Shown one piece after another: positions 26,870 to 36,892 of a DNA stretch of 46,102 nucleotides. The notes beneath the pieces were generated by a model, which saw nothing but the letters and a program-made list of their open reading frames with translations, ran no database searches and was not told where the DNA came from. The position numbers and the translations under genes are program-made. Position 1 is the stretch's first letter; every line of letters begins with the position of its first letter. The stretch is from Photobacterium aquimaris (GTDB lineage: Bacteria; Pseudomonadota; Gammaproteobacteria; Enterobacterales; Vibrionaceae), in assembly GCF_002954455.1 (NCBI RefSeq), contig NZ_MSCC01000001.1, positions 2,028,072-2,074,173 of the forward strand. Direction: 5' to 3'.

Positions 26870-29017
26870 GTGTCTCGTACTATTATGCTTATCCCAGTTG
26901 GCGCTGGTGTTGGTCTAACAAGCGTTAGCCTTGGTGTACTTCGTGCAATGGAGCGCAAAGGCGTTCGCGTTTCTTTCTTCAAGCCTATCGCTCAACCACG
27001 TCACGGTGGCGATCAGCCAGATCTAACAACGACTATCATTCGTGCAAATAGCACAATGGAGTTGGCTGACCCATTCTCAATGGCAAGCGCAGAAGAACTG
27101 ATCCGTAACGACAAAACTGACGTTCTACTTGAAGATATCGTTGCACGCTTTAAAGCAGCAACAGCAAATGCTGAAGTGGCACTTATTGAAGGTCTTGTAC
27201 CAACACGTAAGCACCCATTTGCTAACCAAATCAACTACGAAATTGCAAAAACATTAGATGCAGAAATCGTATTTGTTGTATCTCCTGGTACTGATAACCC
27301 AGCGCAACTTAAAGAGCGTATCGAAGTAGCATGTTCTAACTTCGGCGGTATTAAGAACAAGCAAATCTCTGGTGTTATTGTTAACAAACTTAACGCACCT
27401 GTTGATGCTGAAGGCCGTACTCGTCCAGATCTTTCTGAGATCTTTGATGACGTTGAAGGTACTGTGCCTTCAAATGTTGAAATCATGCAAGTGTTCAACT
27501 CTAGCCCTATCCGTGTACTTGGTTGTGCACCTTGGAGCGCAGAGCTAATCGCTACTCGTGCAACAGATATTGCTCAGCACCTAAACGCTGAAATTATCAA
27601 TACTGGTGATCTAGAAACTCGTCGTATTAAGAGCATCACTTTCTGTGCACGCTCTATTCCAAATATGGTTGAGCACTTCCGTCCAGGTTCACTACTAGTA
27701 ACATCAGCTGACCGTCCAGACGTTATCGTTGCTGCATGTCTTGCTGCAATGAACGGTGTTGAGCTAGGCGCTCTTCTACTAACTGGTGGTTACGACCTAC
27801 CTAAACCTGTTATGGATCTATGTGAGCGTGCATTCGCTACTGGTCTTCCTGTAATGACAGCTCAAGGTAACACTTGGCAGACATCGCTAAATCTACAGAG
27901 CTTCACTTTAGAAGTTCCTGCAGACGATAAAGAGCGTGTAGAGCTAGTTAACGAATACATGGCAAGCCACATCGATGGTAACTGGATTGAGTCTCTATCT
28001 GAAGGTTCAACTCGTGAGCGTCGTCTAAGCCCACCAGCATTCCGTTACCAGTTAACTGAACTTGCTCGTAAAGCAGCTAAGCGTATCGTTCTTCCTGAAG
28101 GTGATGAGCCACGTACAGTTAAAGCTGCGGCTATCTGTGCTGAGCGCGGTATCGCGGAATGTGTGCTTCTAGGTAACCCAGAAGAAATTCGCCGCGTTGC
28201 TGAGCAACAAGGTGTAGTTCTAGGTGCTGGCGTAACTATCATCAACTCTGATGAAGTACGTGAAAACTACGTTGCTCGTCTAGTTGAGCTACGTGGCGCG
28301 AAAGGCATGACTGATGTTGTGGCGCGTGAGAAACTACAAGATTCTGTATTCCTAGGCACAATGATGCTTGAGAACGACGAAGTTGACGGTCTAGTATCTG
28401 GTGCAGTTCACACTACAGCAAACACTATCGTTCCTCCGTTCCAAATCATCAAGACAGCACCAGATGCATCTATTGTATCTTCTGTATTCTTCATGCTACT
28501 ACCTGACCAAGTATTGGTTTACGGTGACTGTGCGATCAATCCAGATCCAACAGCAGAGCAACTTGCAGAAATCGCTATCCAATCTGCAGATTCTGCAAAA
28601 GCATTTGGTATTGAACCTCGCGTTGCTATGATCTCTTACTCTACTGGTACTTCTGGTAAAGGCGCAGACGTAGATAAAGTACGTGAAGCAACTAAACTTG
28701 CTCAAGAGAAGCGTCCTGATCTTATCATTGACGGTCCTCTACAGTACGATGCTGCAATCATGGAAAACGTAGCTGCTTCTAAAGCACCTAACTCTCCAGT
28801 AGCAGGTAAAGCAACTGTATTTGTATTCCCAGATCTAAACACTGGTAACACAACATACAAAGCAGTACAACGTTCTGCAGATCTAGTATCTATCGGTCCA
28901 ATGCTTCAGGGCATGCGTAAGCCAGTTAACGACCTTTCTCGTGGCGCACTAGTAGACGATATCGTTTACACAGTTGCACTAACTGCGATTCAGGCTGAAC
29001 AAGCTAACGCTAAGTAA
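26870..29017 (+). CDS. pta: Phosphate acetyltransferase
   Basis: Interconverts acetyl-CoA and acetyl phosphate. The 715 residues are the long enterobacterial type: an N-terminal P-loop/CobB-like domain ([17 protein letters not shown]), a central DRTGG-type domain (~225-340), and the C-terminal catalytic PTA domain (~390-710) with [29 protein letters not shown] and [19 protein letters not shown]. The GTG start at 26870 lies 7 bases after AAAGGAA and matches the family N-terminus. Codon use is strongly biased. Its product, acetyl phosphate, can also phosphorylate response regulators, which are abundant in this window (possible link, inference). Confidence 0.97.
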   Translation: MSRTIMLIPVGAGVGLTSVSLGVLRAMERKGVRVSFFKPIAQPRHGGDQPDLTTTIIRANSTMELADPFSMASAEELIRNDKTDVLLEDIVARFKAATANAEVALIEGLVPTRKHPFANQINYEIAKTLDAEIVFVVSPGTDNPAQLKERIEVACSNFGGIKNKQISGVIVNKLNAPVDAEGRTRPDLSEIFDDVEGTVPSNVEIMQVFNSSPIRVLGCAPWSAELIATRATDIAQHLNAEIINTGDLETRRIKSITFCARSIPNMVEHFRPGSLLVTSADRPDVIVAACLAAMNGVELGALLLTGGYDLPKPVMDLCERAFATGLPVMTAQGNTWQTSLNLQSFTLEVPADDKERVELVNEYMASHIDGNWIESLSEGSTRERRLSPPAFRYQLTELARKAAKRIVLPEGDEPRTVKAAAICAERGIAECVLLGNPEEIRRVAEQQGVVLGAGVTIINSDEVRENYVARLVELRGAKGMTDVVAREKLQDSVFLGTMMLENDEVDGLVSGAVHTTANTIVPPFQIIKTAPDASIVSSVFFMLLPDQVLVYGDCAINPDPTAEQLAEIAIQSADSAKAFGIEPRVAMISYSTGTSGKGADVDKVREATKLAQEKRPDLIIDGPLQYDAAIMENVAASKAPNSPVAGKATVFVFPDLNTGNTTYKAVQRSADLVSIGPMLQGMRKPVNDLSRGALVDDIVYTVALTAIQAEQANAK

Positions 29018-29040
29018 TTTATTACTTTAAAAACTGTTCT

Positions 29041-29080
29041 AACGCCCCAGCACGAAAATTTTGTGCTGGGGCGTTTTTTA
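29041..29080 (+). terminator. Terminator after pta
   Basis: A 13-bp perfect stem AACGCCCCAGCAC / GTGCTGGGGCGTT with a 9-base loop and a T run, 23 bases after the stop. Confidence 0.95.
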
Positions 29081-29148
29081 TTGCTGGCAACAGCTGATTT
29101 AAGCCTTTATGCTAAAAGCCTACTTATGGTTAAGGATAACCACATAGC

Positions 29149-29910
29149 ATGGATGCGCTCAATACATTAGGGCTTTTTATTGGCTCGCTAATTTCAAACA
29201 CACTGGCCTCACTTTCAGGTGGTGGCGCAGGACTGATCCAATTTCCACTGCTTATCTTTCTCGGCCTTCCCTTTAGTATTGCCCTAGCAACCCATAAAAT
29301 AGCCAGCGTCGCTTTAGGCATAGGTGCGACAATAAAACATATTCGTAATGGCACTTTGGCATGGAAACTGACGCTGTATGTGATCATCGTCGGCACTGTT
29401 GGTGTCATCCTTGGTGCTAACCTAATTTTATTAATTCCGGTTAAATTTGCCGAAGCTGCATTAGGCGCATTAATTATTAGTCTTGGTATTTATTCCGTCA
29501 CTACCAAAGAGCTCGGACAAATTTCAGCCCCACAGCACCGTAATGCGCTTGGCTTTATCGTTGGTGCAGTAAGTTTATTTATTATCGGTATTATCAACGG
29601 CTCCCTCACTGCTGGCAGCGGTTTATTTGTAACTTTATTTCTAGTGCGTTGGTTTGGTTGCGATTACAAACAAGCGGTTGCAATCACTCTCGTCAGTGTT
29701 GGTTTATGCTGGAATACAATTGGTGCTGTTGCTATTTATCAGGCAGGTGCGACCATTTATTGGCCATGGCTGCCAGTATTATTGATCGGATCATTATTGG
29801 GTGGCTACCTTGGTGCTCACCTTGCCCATCAACGCAGTAATCAATTAATTAAACGTTGCTTTGAAACCTTAACCTTTGTGATTGGCTTTAAACTCTTACT
29901 CAATCTTTAA
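29149..29910 (+). CDS. TSUP (TauE/SafE) family membrane transporter
   Basis: A 253-residue inner-membrane protein with about eight hydrophobic segments in two homologous halves, each with a Gly-rich family motif: SGGGAGLIQFPLLIFLGLP near the start, and NGSLTAGSGLFVTLFLVRW in the middle. TSUP proteins export or import sulfite, sulfoacetate, thiosulfate or related organic anions; the substrate here cannot be told. A weak AAGGA lies rather far (about 15 bases) before the ATG at 29149, where family alignment places the N-terminus. It is followed 18 bases later by a SelT/W/H-like gene, so the two are probably one transcript. Confidence 0.88.
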   Translation: MDALNTLGLFIGSLISNTLASLSGGGAGLIQFPLLIFLGLPFSIALATHKIASVALGIGATIKHIRNGTLAWKLTLYVIIVGTVGVILGANLILLIPVKFAEAALGALIISLGIYSVTTKELGQISAPQHRNALGFIVGAVSLFIIGIINGSLTAGSGLFVTLFLVRWFGCDYKQAVAITLVSVGLCWNTIGAVAIYQAGATIYWPWLPVLLIGSLLGGYLGAHLAHQRSNQLIKRCFETLTFVIGFKLLLNL

Positions 29911-29928
29911 TCTTCAGCAGGAATACGC

Positions 29929-30204
29929 ATGAACACAGCTACTATTGATATCTATTATTGTCGTCAGTGTAATTGGATGCTGCGAGCAACATGGATGACT
30001 CAAGAGCTCTTACATAGTTTCAGTGAAGAAATTAAAACTATCAGTCTTCACCCAGACACTGGCGGACGGTTTGAAATCCATTGCAATAACCGCTTAATTT
30101 GGGAACGTAAACAGGATGACGGGTTTCCTGATGCTAAACAGCTTAAACAACGCATTCGTGATGTAATTGATCCTGAGCGAGACTTGGGCCATATCGATAG
30201 ATAA
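29929..30204 (+). CDS. SelT/SelW/SelH family (Rdx-type) thioredoxin-like protein
   Basis: 91 residues, the whole family length. The redox motif is CRQCNW (C-x-x-C near residues 11-14), where eukaryotic selenoprotein W has Cys-x-x-Sec. The downstream ISLHPDTGGRFEI strand and the KQLKQRIRD helix complete the fold. No selenocysteine UGA is present. Bacterial members have no firmly established function; a thiol-redox role is inferred from the motif. AGGA lies 7 bases before the ATG. It probably shares an mRNA with the TSUP gene and ends at a bidirectional terminator. Confidence 0.9.
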   Translation: MNTATIDIYYCRQCNWMLRATWMTQELLHSFSEEIKTISLHPDTGGRFEIHCNNRLIWERKQDDGFPDAKQLKQRIRDVIDPERDLGHIDR

Positions 30205-30218
30205 CCCTTCCATCAACA

Positions 30219-30257
30219 AAAAAGCGCATGCTTGATAACTCAAACATGCGCTTTTTT
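30219..30257. terminator. Bidirectional terminator between the SelW-like gene and yfcE
   Basis: An 11-bp stem AAAAGCGCATG / CATGCGCTTTT with a 14-base loop and A/T runs on both sides, between convergent genes. Confidence 0.9.
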
Positions 30258-30273
30258 ATTAATGGTTAACATG

Positions 30274-30822
30274 TTAATTAAGCACTGTTTGCGCCAACAC
30301 TTCACCCTCAAAACTAATCACAGATAGCTGGTTAGCGTCTAATAAACCGTAACTTGCTGGTAAACCATTACGAGGAATAGCCACTGAGCCTGGATTAAAC
30401 ACATAATAATCCCCTTTTAACTCAGCAACCGGAATATGGGTATGTCCCGCTACAATCACATCACCCGCCATTAATTGAGGGTGTCTATCAGCATTATAAA
30501 TATGACCGTGAGTTAAAAATAATCGTCGACCATCGGCTAACATCACTAAGTTATAATCTGCCATCATTGGAAAACTTAACAACATCTGATCGACTTCGCT
30601 GTCGCAATTACCTCGCACCGCGGTGATACGATCAGCATACTGATTTAATAATTCAGCAACTTTAATTGGATCATATACTTCAGGTAACGCATTGCGTGGA
30701 CCATGATTAAGAATATCGCCAAGTAAAATAAGATACTTAGCGCCACTTTGTTCAAAGGCTGCAATTGCTTTTTGAGCACTTGCTAAACTACCGTGAATAT
30801 CAGATGCAAAAAATAATTTCAT
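30274..30822 (-). CDS. yfcE: YfcE family metallophosphodiesterase
   Basis: A 182-residue calcineurin-like phosphodiesterase. The binuclear metal site is complete: D8 and H10 in FASDIHGS, D36, N39 and H40 in LLGDILNHGPRN, the RGNCDSE motif, LTHGHIY and AGHTHIP, then NPGSVAIPRNG. E. coli YfcE (184 residues) is manganese-dependent and active on artificial phosphodiesters; its natural substrate is not known. The start at 30822 gives the conserved MKLFFASDIHGS; the ribosome site is weak. In E. coli it also lies near ackA-pta, so the neighbourhood is conserved. Confidence 0.94.
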   Translation of the reverse strand: MKLFFASDIHGSLASAQKAIAAFEQSGAKYLILLGDILNHGPRNALPEVYDPIKVAELLNQYADRITAVRGNCDSEVDQMLLSFPMMADYNLVMLADGRRLFLTHGHIYNADRHPQLMAGDVIVAGHTHIPVAELKGDYYVFNPGSVAIPRNGLPASYGLLDANQLSVISFEGEVLAQTVLN

Positions 30823-31057
30823 TACTAAACTCAGCTACAACATCAAAAATATATCACTTTAGTCTACGTGAGCGACAATAAAAATACTATTGTTGTAACG
30901 TCATCGAAATCAAGCACCATAGAGAGACAACGACTATCATTGGCATCACTTATACTGTGAGATAACAATAATTGCTGATATTTATCTCACCACTAACTTG
31001 CTAACAACATCAGTTGATTTAAGATAGTAAAATCGAACACTGCGAGGGAGTAACCAC

Positions 31058-31960
31058 ATGAAGATCTTAGTAACAGGCGCAACGGGGCTGATAGGAAAAG
31101 CATTACTCCCTCATTTAAACCATGATGACATTACTATTATTAGCCGTGATCCTACTCGCGCTTATCAATTATTAGGTCATCATATTAATGCACTTGATTC
31201 ATTACAATCGCTGCCTAATCTAAATCAATTTGATGTGGTTATTAATCTTGCTGGCGAACCGATTATGGATAAACGCTGGAGCGAACAACAAAAGCGAGTA
31301 ATTGAACACAGCCGCTGGAACATCACCCAACAATTAGTCGATAAAATTCAAGCCAGTGATAATCCACCACATACCTTTATCAGTGGCTCAGCCGTGGGAA
31401 TTTATGGCGATCAACACGATCATACGATTGATGAAACGTTTATTATTGAACCCAATAACACTGATTTCTCCCAACAGGTCTGTTACCGCTGGGAGCAAAT
31501 CGCTCTTGAAGCACAATCAGATCAAACCCGTGTTTGTCTATTAAGAACTGGGATCGTGCTTGCTAAACAAGGCGGCGCGCTGGCAAAAATGTTACTGCCT
31601 TACCAATTCGGTTTAGGGGGGCCTATTGGTGATGGTCAACAATATTTTCCGTGGATCCAACTGCAAGACATGGTGCGAGGAATTTTATTTTTAATCAATC
31701 ACAATGAGACTCAAGGCCCGTATAATTTCACCGCTCCTAACCCTGTTACCAATTGTGTTTTCAGTGCCACTCTCGCCGCCACTTTACATCGTCCACACCT
31801 GTTATTTACCCCTGCTTGGGTATTAAAATTCGCCCTTGGAGAGTCATCACAGCTATTGCTAGATGGTCAGCGCGCATTGCCAAATAAGCTACAAGCAGCA
31901 GGGTTTAACTTTAGCTTCCCTTGTATTGAGCAAGCGTTAAAGCAGACGTTGGGGGATTGA
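31058..31960 (+). CDS. yfcH: TIGR01777 family NAD(P)-dependent epimerase-like protein (YfcH)
   Basis: 300 residues (E. coli YfcH 297), an extended short-chain dehydrogenase fold. The nucleotide-binding GATGLIGKALL lies at residues 7-17, then NLAGEPIMDKRWSEQQK and FISGSAVGIYGDQ, both family markers, and a C-terminal DUF1731-like region (LLFTPAWVLKFALGE). The reaction is unknown. A good GGGAG site lies 8 bases before the ATG at 31058. It is divergent from yfcE across a 235-base gap and convergent with the YbbP-like gene, from which it is separated by only 11 bases. Confidence 0.9.
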   Translation: MKILVTGATGLIGKALLPHLNHDDITIISRDPTRAYQLLGHHINALDSLQSLPNLNQFDVVINLAGEPIMDKRWSEQQKRVIEHSRWNITQQLVDKIQASDNPPHTFISGSAVGIYGDQHDHTIDETFIIEPNNTDFSQQVCYRWEQIALEAQSDQTRVCLLRTGIVLAKQGGALAKMLLPYQFGLGGPIGDGQQYFPWIQLQDMVRGILFLINHNETQGPYNFTAPNPVTNCVFSATLAATLHRPHLLFTPAWVLKFALGESSQLLLDGQRALPNKLQAAGFNFSFPCIEQALKQTLGD

Positions 31961-31971
31961 GTTTTACTTTA

Positions 31972-34479
31972 TCACCGCAACGGCAACAACAACTTCTTGA
32001 TCTGCGACCGTGACACTAAATACACCAACGCAATAGCCAGCACAGGTAAGCCTAACCACATTAATGGGTGTATCGTAAACGGCAGTTCAAAGCCTTTCAC
32101 CACCAGCAGACCGACAACAAATTCAGCGCCAACAGCTGCAATAATACCTGCCAATAGCGCAATAATGCCGTATTCAAACCACAGAGTGGCAGCAATGCGT
32201 TTACGGCTTGCACCTAAAGTACGGTATAACTGAATTTCAGTTTGGCGCTCTGAAATACTCAAGCGTAATAAGGTCATGATCAGCAATAAGCCACTGACCA
32301 CACCCAACCCTGCCAATACCGTTAACGACCAACTGACTTGTGCCAACAGACCTTGAATACGGGTCGCCATCATGCGTAGATCAAGCACAGTCACGGTTGG
32401 ATATTGGCTGGCTAAGGTATTGAGTAATGCATTTTGCTGCTCGCCAACTCGAAAACTGACAAGTCCTGTTGCGGGGAATGATTGCAACACATCTGGTGTG
32501 AAAATAAAGTAAAAATTCGGCTTCATATTACGCCATTCAACATCGCGAATACTGTTCACGGTAGCGTTAAATTCTCGTCCACCCACAGTAAATGCTAACT
32601 TGTCACCGAGATTAATATTCAACCGTTTGGCAATGCCAGATTCAACCGAGACACCTTCAGCTTTACCCCATTGCCCTTTAGTCACTACATTATGAGTTGG
32701 CAGTGTTGTTGCCCACGTAAAGTTAAGCTCACGTTTTAAGGCAGGATCGACACTGTCATCATCCGCGTTTTGATTTAGCTCGTTACTTATCTCTGTATTA
32801 TCGGCGCTTTGATCAATTGCGGCTGAATTTGATGACGTATAAAAGCGTTGATCATTAATTGCCACTAACCGCCCCCGGGTTACTGGATAACCTTGCGAGC
32901 GGGTTAACTGTGCTTTATCTAGATCAGCTAAATAGCGTTGTTGTTGCTCAGGGGTAATATTGAGTGCAAACACATTGGGAGCATCAGCAGGGAGCGTATG
33001 TTGCCAATCAGCCAGTAACTCATTGCGTAATAAGCCAATCACTGCCAATAACATTAATGAGCAGGTTAATGCCGCCAGCTGCGTCGCAGTTTTGGTTTTA
33101 CTGCGATTAACTCGGCTTAGTGCCAAACGATAAGCAGCACCGAGTTGTATTTTTTGTAATAAAGCAATCGCTGCCACACCAACTAACGCTAATACGATCA
33201 ACAGTACAGCCATACCTAGCAAGGTTAGCCATACAAATAGATTACTGCCAATCCATACTATGGCTGCTAACAACGGCAAGGAAAGTAACAGCCAAGATAA
33301 ACGGTTCGGTATCGAGGCTGGTGTTAAAGCTTGGACTGAATTAATAGACGCAGTTTGCACCAAACGTGATAACGGTATCCCCAGTGCAGGCAATGCAATT
33401 AATAATGCCAGTAATAAGCTGATCACCATCGGGGCTAATCCCATTGGCGGTAAATCATTTGGCAATAGATTTTGCAGTGGGTAACGCAGTAACCATTCAA
33501 GCCCAAATCCAAGTGTTAAACCAATAATAATCGCGACCACAAACACTAAACTAATTTGGGTTAATAACCAGCGCCATATAAAAGACCTTGAAGCGCCGAG
33601 GCTTTTCATCATCGCCACCGCCGTTTTACGGGTAACGGCATAGTGTTGACAAGTAAGCACTAACGTCGCAGCAGCCATTAATACCACCAGCACTAACGTC
33701 AATGATAAATACTGCCGTGCCCGCTCAATAAAATCGCCGCTACGACTAGCATCATTTTCCGTTAACCAGCGTTGACTTGGGGTTAATCTTAACTGCTGAC
33801 GAATATTATCTAAGGCTGTATTTGAACCTGAAAAATAATAACGATAACTGATTCTACTGCCTGGTTGTACACCTCCAACCGCCTCAATATCTTGTTGATG
33901 AATAAACACAGTCGGCATTTGGCTAAAAGGATTAAACGATAATTCAGGATCTTGAGTAATACGGCCGCTAATTTTTAGTTCAGTATCGCCAACCATTAAC
34001 ATATCGCCAATATTGACGTTCAACAGTGAAAATAACCGTTCAGCAAGCCATAGTTGCTGTGGATGTACATGCTGCTCTAATACGGTTGTATTAGCGCTCT
34101 GTAAACCTAATTCACCACGCAATGGAAAAAGAGCATCGACCGCTTTAACACTTACCAACTGCATGCCGTTATCACTAAATACCATAGTGCCAAAACGGGT
34201 TTGCTGTGACATTTTCACAGGATCCGTTGCTGAGATCTTAAGCTGCGACAGATCAACCGGCTGTGAAGAAACCAAGACTCTATCTGCGGCAAGTGCGGAT
34301 CGGCCCTGATCGACAATGATCGCCTCAACACGACTCACTAATGCCGATAATGCAAACACACAGCCAATAATTAAGCTCAACGCAAGAGTAACCAACCATA
34401 ATTGCCCTTGTCGAATCTCACGCCATGCCCAACGTAGCATAAAAATGGTTTTATGACTGATAACAACAATATTAGCCAT
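31972..34479 (-). CDS. ybbP: ABC transporter permease, YbbP/FtsX-like
   Basis: An 835-residue inner-membrane protein with a helix near residues 27-50, a large periplasmic domain, two bundles of four-helix FtsX/MacB-like membrane segments (roughly 250-440 and 715-830), and a second periplasmic domain between. It is the partner of the YbbA ATPase. YbbA-YbbP are thought to be a mechanotransmitting or lipid/lipoprotein-related type of ABC system linked to TesA; its substrate is not established. The ATG overlaps the ybbA stop by 8 bases and follows AAGGAAG, so the two are translationally coupled; an internal ATG (MLRWAWREIRQGQ) aligns better with E. coli but lacks such a site. Confidence 0.9.
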   Translation of the reverse strand: MANIVVISHKTIFMLRWAWREIRQGQLWLVTLALSLIIGCVFALSALVSRVEAIIVDQGRSALAADRVLVSSQPVDLSQLKISATDPVKMSQQTRFGTMVFSDNGMQLVSVKAVDALFPLRGELGLQSANTTVLEQHVHPQQLWLAERLFSLLNVNIGDMLMVGDTELKISGRITQDPELSFNPFSQMPTVFIHQQDIEAVGGVQPGSRISYRYYFSGSNTALDNIRQQLRLTPSQRWLTENDASRSGDFIERARQYLSLTLVLVVLMAAATLVLTCQHYAVTRKTAVAMMKSLGASRSFIWRWLLTQISLVFVVAIIIGLTLGFGLEWLLRYPLQNLLPNDLPPMGLAPMVISLLLALLIALPALGIPLSRLVQTASINSVQALTPASIPNRLSWLLLSLPLLAAIVWIGSNLFVWLTLLGMAVLLIVLALVGVAAIALLQKIQLGAAYRLALSRVNRSKTKTATQLAALTCSLMLLAVIGLLRNELLADWQHTLPADAPNVFALNITPEQQQRYLADLDKAQLTRSQGYPVTRGRLVAINDQRFYTSSNSAAIDQSADNTEISNELNQNADDDSVDPALKRELNFTWATTLPTHNVVTKGQWGKAEGVSVESGIAKRLNINLGDKLAFTVGGREFNATVNSIRDVEWRNMKPNFYFIFTPDVLQSFPATGLVSFRVGEQQNALLNTLASQYPTVTVLDLRMMATRIQGLLAQVSWSLTVLAGLGVVSGLLLIMTLLRLSISERQTEIQLYRTLGASRKRIAATLWFEYGIIALLAGIIAAVGAEFVVGLLVVKGFELPFTIHPLMWLGLPVLAIALVYLVSRSQIKKLLLPLR

Positions 34480-35182
34480 GGCGTTCTTCCTTGGTTGGTT
34501 GGCGATGGCTTTCTGTCTTTAACACGCCATTATCTAATCGCATTACGCGATCACAACGAGCCGCTAAGGCATCATCATGAGTGACTAATACTAACGTAGT
34601 GCCACTATTTCGATTAAGCTCAAACAGTAACTCAATGATCATCGTCGCTGTTTGCTGATCTAAATTACCCGTCGGCTCATCTGCAAACAGAATTTTAGGT
34701 TTGATCATAAACGCCCGTGCTAATGCGACTCGCTGCTGCTCACCACCGGATAATTGATTCGGTAAATGGGTTTCACGTCCTTGTAATCCCACCACGCTAA
34801 GTAAATGCTTACCGCGCTCAATATCAATATTATTGTTCTGAATTAAGCATGGCAAGGTGACGTTTTCTAACGCGGTTAAGGTAGGTAACAATAAGAAGTT
34901 TTGAAATACAAATCCGATTGATTCACTGCGTAATTGTGCCCGTTGTTCATCGTTTAGATTTGTCAGGTTATGGCCTAATAATTCAATCTCACCGCTTGTT
35001 GGCACATCTAATCCAGCCAATAAGGTCATTAAGGTCGATTTTCCTGCGCCTGATACTCCCACTAATGCAATTGACTCGCCTTGCTCGACCTCAAGCGAAA
35101 CATCCTGCAATATAGTCATAGGCGACAAGGCTGTCGTAACCTGTTTGAAAACAGAGTGAGCTTTTATTACGGAGACTGACAT
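34472..35182 (-). CDS. ybbA: ABC transporter ATP-binding protein YbbA
   Basis: A 236-residue LolD/MacB-type ATPase. Walker [10 protein letters not shown] near residue 42-50, Q-loop FVFQNFLLL, signature [14 protein letters not shown], Walker [13 protein letters not shown] and the H-loop VTHD are all intact. It pairs with the YbbP permease just downstream. The start codon overlaps that of the divergent tesA by two bases (shared CATG), and its AGGA ribosome site lies inside tesA's first codons. This head-to-head layout with tesA is also found in E. coli and suggests a shared envelope-lipid role (inference). Confidence 0.95.
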   Translation of the reverse strand: MSVSVIKAHSVFKQVTTALSPMTILQDVSLEVEQGESIALVGVSGAGKSTLMTLLAGLDVPTSGEIELLGHNLTNLNDEQRAQLRSESIGFVFQNFLLLPTLTALENVTLPCLIQNNNIDIERGKHLLSVVGLQGRETHLPNQLSGGEQQRVALARAFMIKPKILFADEPTGNLDQQTATMIIELLFELNRNSGTTLVLVTHDDALAARCDRVMRLDNGVLKTESHRQPTKEERHG

Positions 35183-35795
35183 GATACGAATCCTTTCATT
35201 AATAATGCTGTTATTTACATCAACAGCATCGAGTCAAACGCTATTAGTACTGGGCGATAGTTTAAGTGCGGGTTATCAAATGCCTGCCAATAAAAGTTGG
35301 CCCAGTCTTCTTCCTAAAATATTAGCCCAACAATCTCAACCAACAACGGTTATCAATGCCAGCATTTCAGGTGACACCAGCGGTAATGGTTTAGCACGCC
35401 TTCCCCAGCTACTGGCGCAACATCAACCCGACATTGTCTTAATCGAGTTAGGTGCCAATGATGGTTTACGTGGATTTCATCCTAAAATACTACGCAATAA
35501 TTTAACCCAGATGATCACTTTAATTAAAGAAATGGGATCACAGCCATTATTAATGCAAATAGAAATTCCACCGAACTATGGCAAACGCTATAACGAACTA
35601 TTTCGTAATACCTACCCTACATTGAGTCAATCATTGAATGTGCCGCTATTGCCTTTTTTCCTTATTGAGATCATTGTTCAGCCTCAATTGATGATGAAAG
35701 ATGGACTCCACCCAACAGCACAAGCACAACCGTTGATCGCGCAATTTATGGCTCAGCAACTTAGTCCTTATCTCAACAAGGAAACCATCCAGTGA
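35181..35795 (+). CDS. tesA: Multifunctional acyl-CoA thioesterase I / lysophospholipase L1
   Basis: A periplasmic SGNH hydrolase that cleaves acyl thioesters and lysophospholipids. 204 residues with a signal peptide (~1-18). The catalytic blocks are block I GDSLSAGY with Ser27, the Gly block ISGDTSGNG, block III GAND, and block V DGLHPTAQAQ with the Asp/His pair. GGAG lies 6 bases before the ATG at 35181. It is divergent from ybbA with overlapping start codons, and its stop overlaps the start of the downstream SDR gene, forming a tesA-ybbO transcript. Confidence 0.95.
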   Translation: MIRILSLIMLLFTSTASSQTLLVLGDSLSAGYQMPANKSWPSLLPKILAQQSQPTTVINASISGDTSGNGLARLPQLLAQHQPDIVLIELGANDGLRGFHPKILRNNLTQMITLIKEMGSQPLLMQIEIPPNYGKRYNELFRNTYPTLSQSLNVPLLPFFLIEIIVQPQLMMKDGLHPTAQAQPLIAQFMAQQLSPYLNKETIQ

Positions 35796-36619
35796 CACAA
35801 TCTATTTTAATTACCGGCTGTAGTTCTGGTATAGGTTATTACTGTGCAGCAGAACTCAATAAGCTCGGTTATAACGTCATCGCCAGTTGTCGCCATTTAC
35901 GTGATGTAGAACGGTTAAATAACCAAGGTATTAAGTGTATTCAACTTGATCTTAGTTGTTCTGAATCTATTGATCGCGGCTTAAAACAAGCGTTAGTCTT
36001 CGCTGATGGTCATTTAGATATGCTGTTTAACAATGCCGCTTACGGCCAACCAGGCGCATTAGAAGATTTACCCACCGAGGCATTACGCGCGCAATTTGAA
36101 ACCAACTTTTTTGGCTGGCATCAACTTACTCGCACCGTGATTCCATTAATGTTGCAACAAGGTCACGGTAAAATTATTCAAAACAGTTCAGTTTTAGGGT
36201 TGGTAGCAATGAAGTATCGTGGCGCGTATAACGCCAGTAAATTTGCTCTTGAGGGGTATACTGATACGTTACGATTAGAGTTAGCAAATACGCCAATAAA
36301 AGTTGCATTAATAGAACCAGGTCCGATTGAAAGCAATTTTCGACATAATGCTAAGCAGAAATTTGAACAATATATTGATATCAATCATTCTCGCCATCAA
36401 CAGCCTTATCAACAAACATTGAATAGATTAGGGGCGGCTAATCCCAATAACAAGTTTACTTTAGGCCCTGAGGCAGTATTTAAGCAGCTGTTATCTATAA
36501 TTCACAGTAAGCAGCCAAAAGCACGTTATTACGTAACCCAGCCTACACATATCTTTGGTTTTCTACGTCGCATATTGCCAACAAAATGGTTAGATAAACT
36601 ACTAATAAAGAGTAATTAG
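35792..36619 (+). CDS. ybbO: Short-chain dehydrogenase/reductase, YbbO-like
   Basis: A 275-residue classical SDR. The nucleotide-binding motif TGCSSGIG is at residues 8-15, NNAAYG near residue 83, and the catalytic Y146-x3-K150 in YNASKFALEGY. E. coli YbbO reduces aldehydes such as retinal-like or fatty aldehydes with NADP(H); the substrate here is not known. The GTG start overlaps the tesA stop (GTGA) and follows AAGGAA by 7 bases, so translation is coupled to tesA, which makes a lipid-related role plausible. A weak hairpin follows. Confidence 0.88.
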   Translation: MTQSILITGCSSGIGYYCAAELNKLGYNVIASCRHLRDVERLNNQGIKCIQLDLSCSESIDRGLKQALVFADGHLDMLFNNAAYGQPGALEDLPTEALRAQFETNFFGWHQLTRTVIPLMLQQGHGKIIQNSSVLGLVAMKYRGAYNASKFALEGYTDTLRLELANTPIKVALIEPGPIESNFRHNAKQKFEQYIDINHSRHQQPYQQTLNRLGAANPNNKFTLGPEAVFKQLLSIIHSKQPKARYYVTQPTHIFGFLRRILPTKWLDKLLIKSN

Positions 36620-36628
36620 TTAAATATA

Positions 36629-36656
36629 GACCATAATAACAGCATTTATTATGGTC
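36629..36656 (+). terminator. Possible terminator after the tesA-ybbO transcript
   Basis: An 11-bp stem GACCATAATAA / TTATTATGGTC with a 6-base loop, 10 bases after the stop. It is AT-rich with only a short T-rich end, so its strength is uncertain. Confidence 0.5.
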
Positions 36657-36892
36657 ATATTAATCACCTTTACATCTTTAAAATGGTGATAAAAACAACA
36701 ACTAAAAAATAAATATCGTCATATCATCCTGATAACAATGCTTAAAGTTAAACAAATAGCCTTTAAATCTAAATAACCCCCTCTCCTGTATAAAAACTAT
36801 AATAACGTCACATTAGTGTCACAATAAAACGCTACAGTAGTATTAAGTCAAAAGACTCATATCATCATAAATTTTCTTATCTGAGGTGTAGT
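36657..36892 (+). other. AT-rich gap with a possible promoter before a 23-codon ORF
   Basis: No larger gene is seen. Around 36806-36830 GTCACA occurs twice close together, followed by AT-rich promoter-like sequence (TAGTATTAAG near 36837) that would serve the small ORF at 36893 and perhaps cnoX. The whole gap between ybbO and cnoX is 432 bases. Confidence 0.4.

Noticed and set aside
29929..30204. A selenoprotein with a UGA selenocysteine codon
   Set aside because: The motif reads CxxC with an ordinary Cys codon; there is no in-frame UGA.
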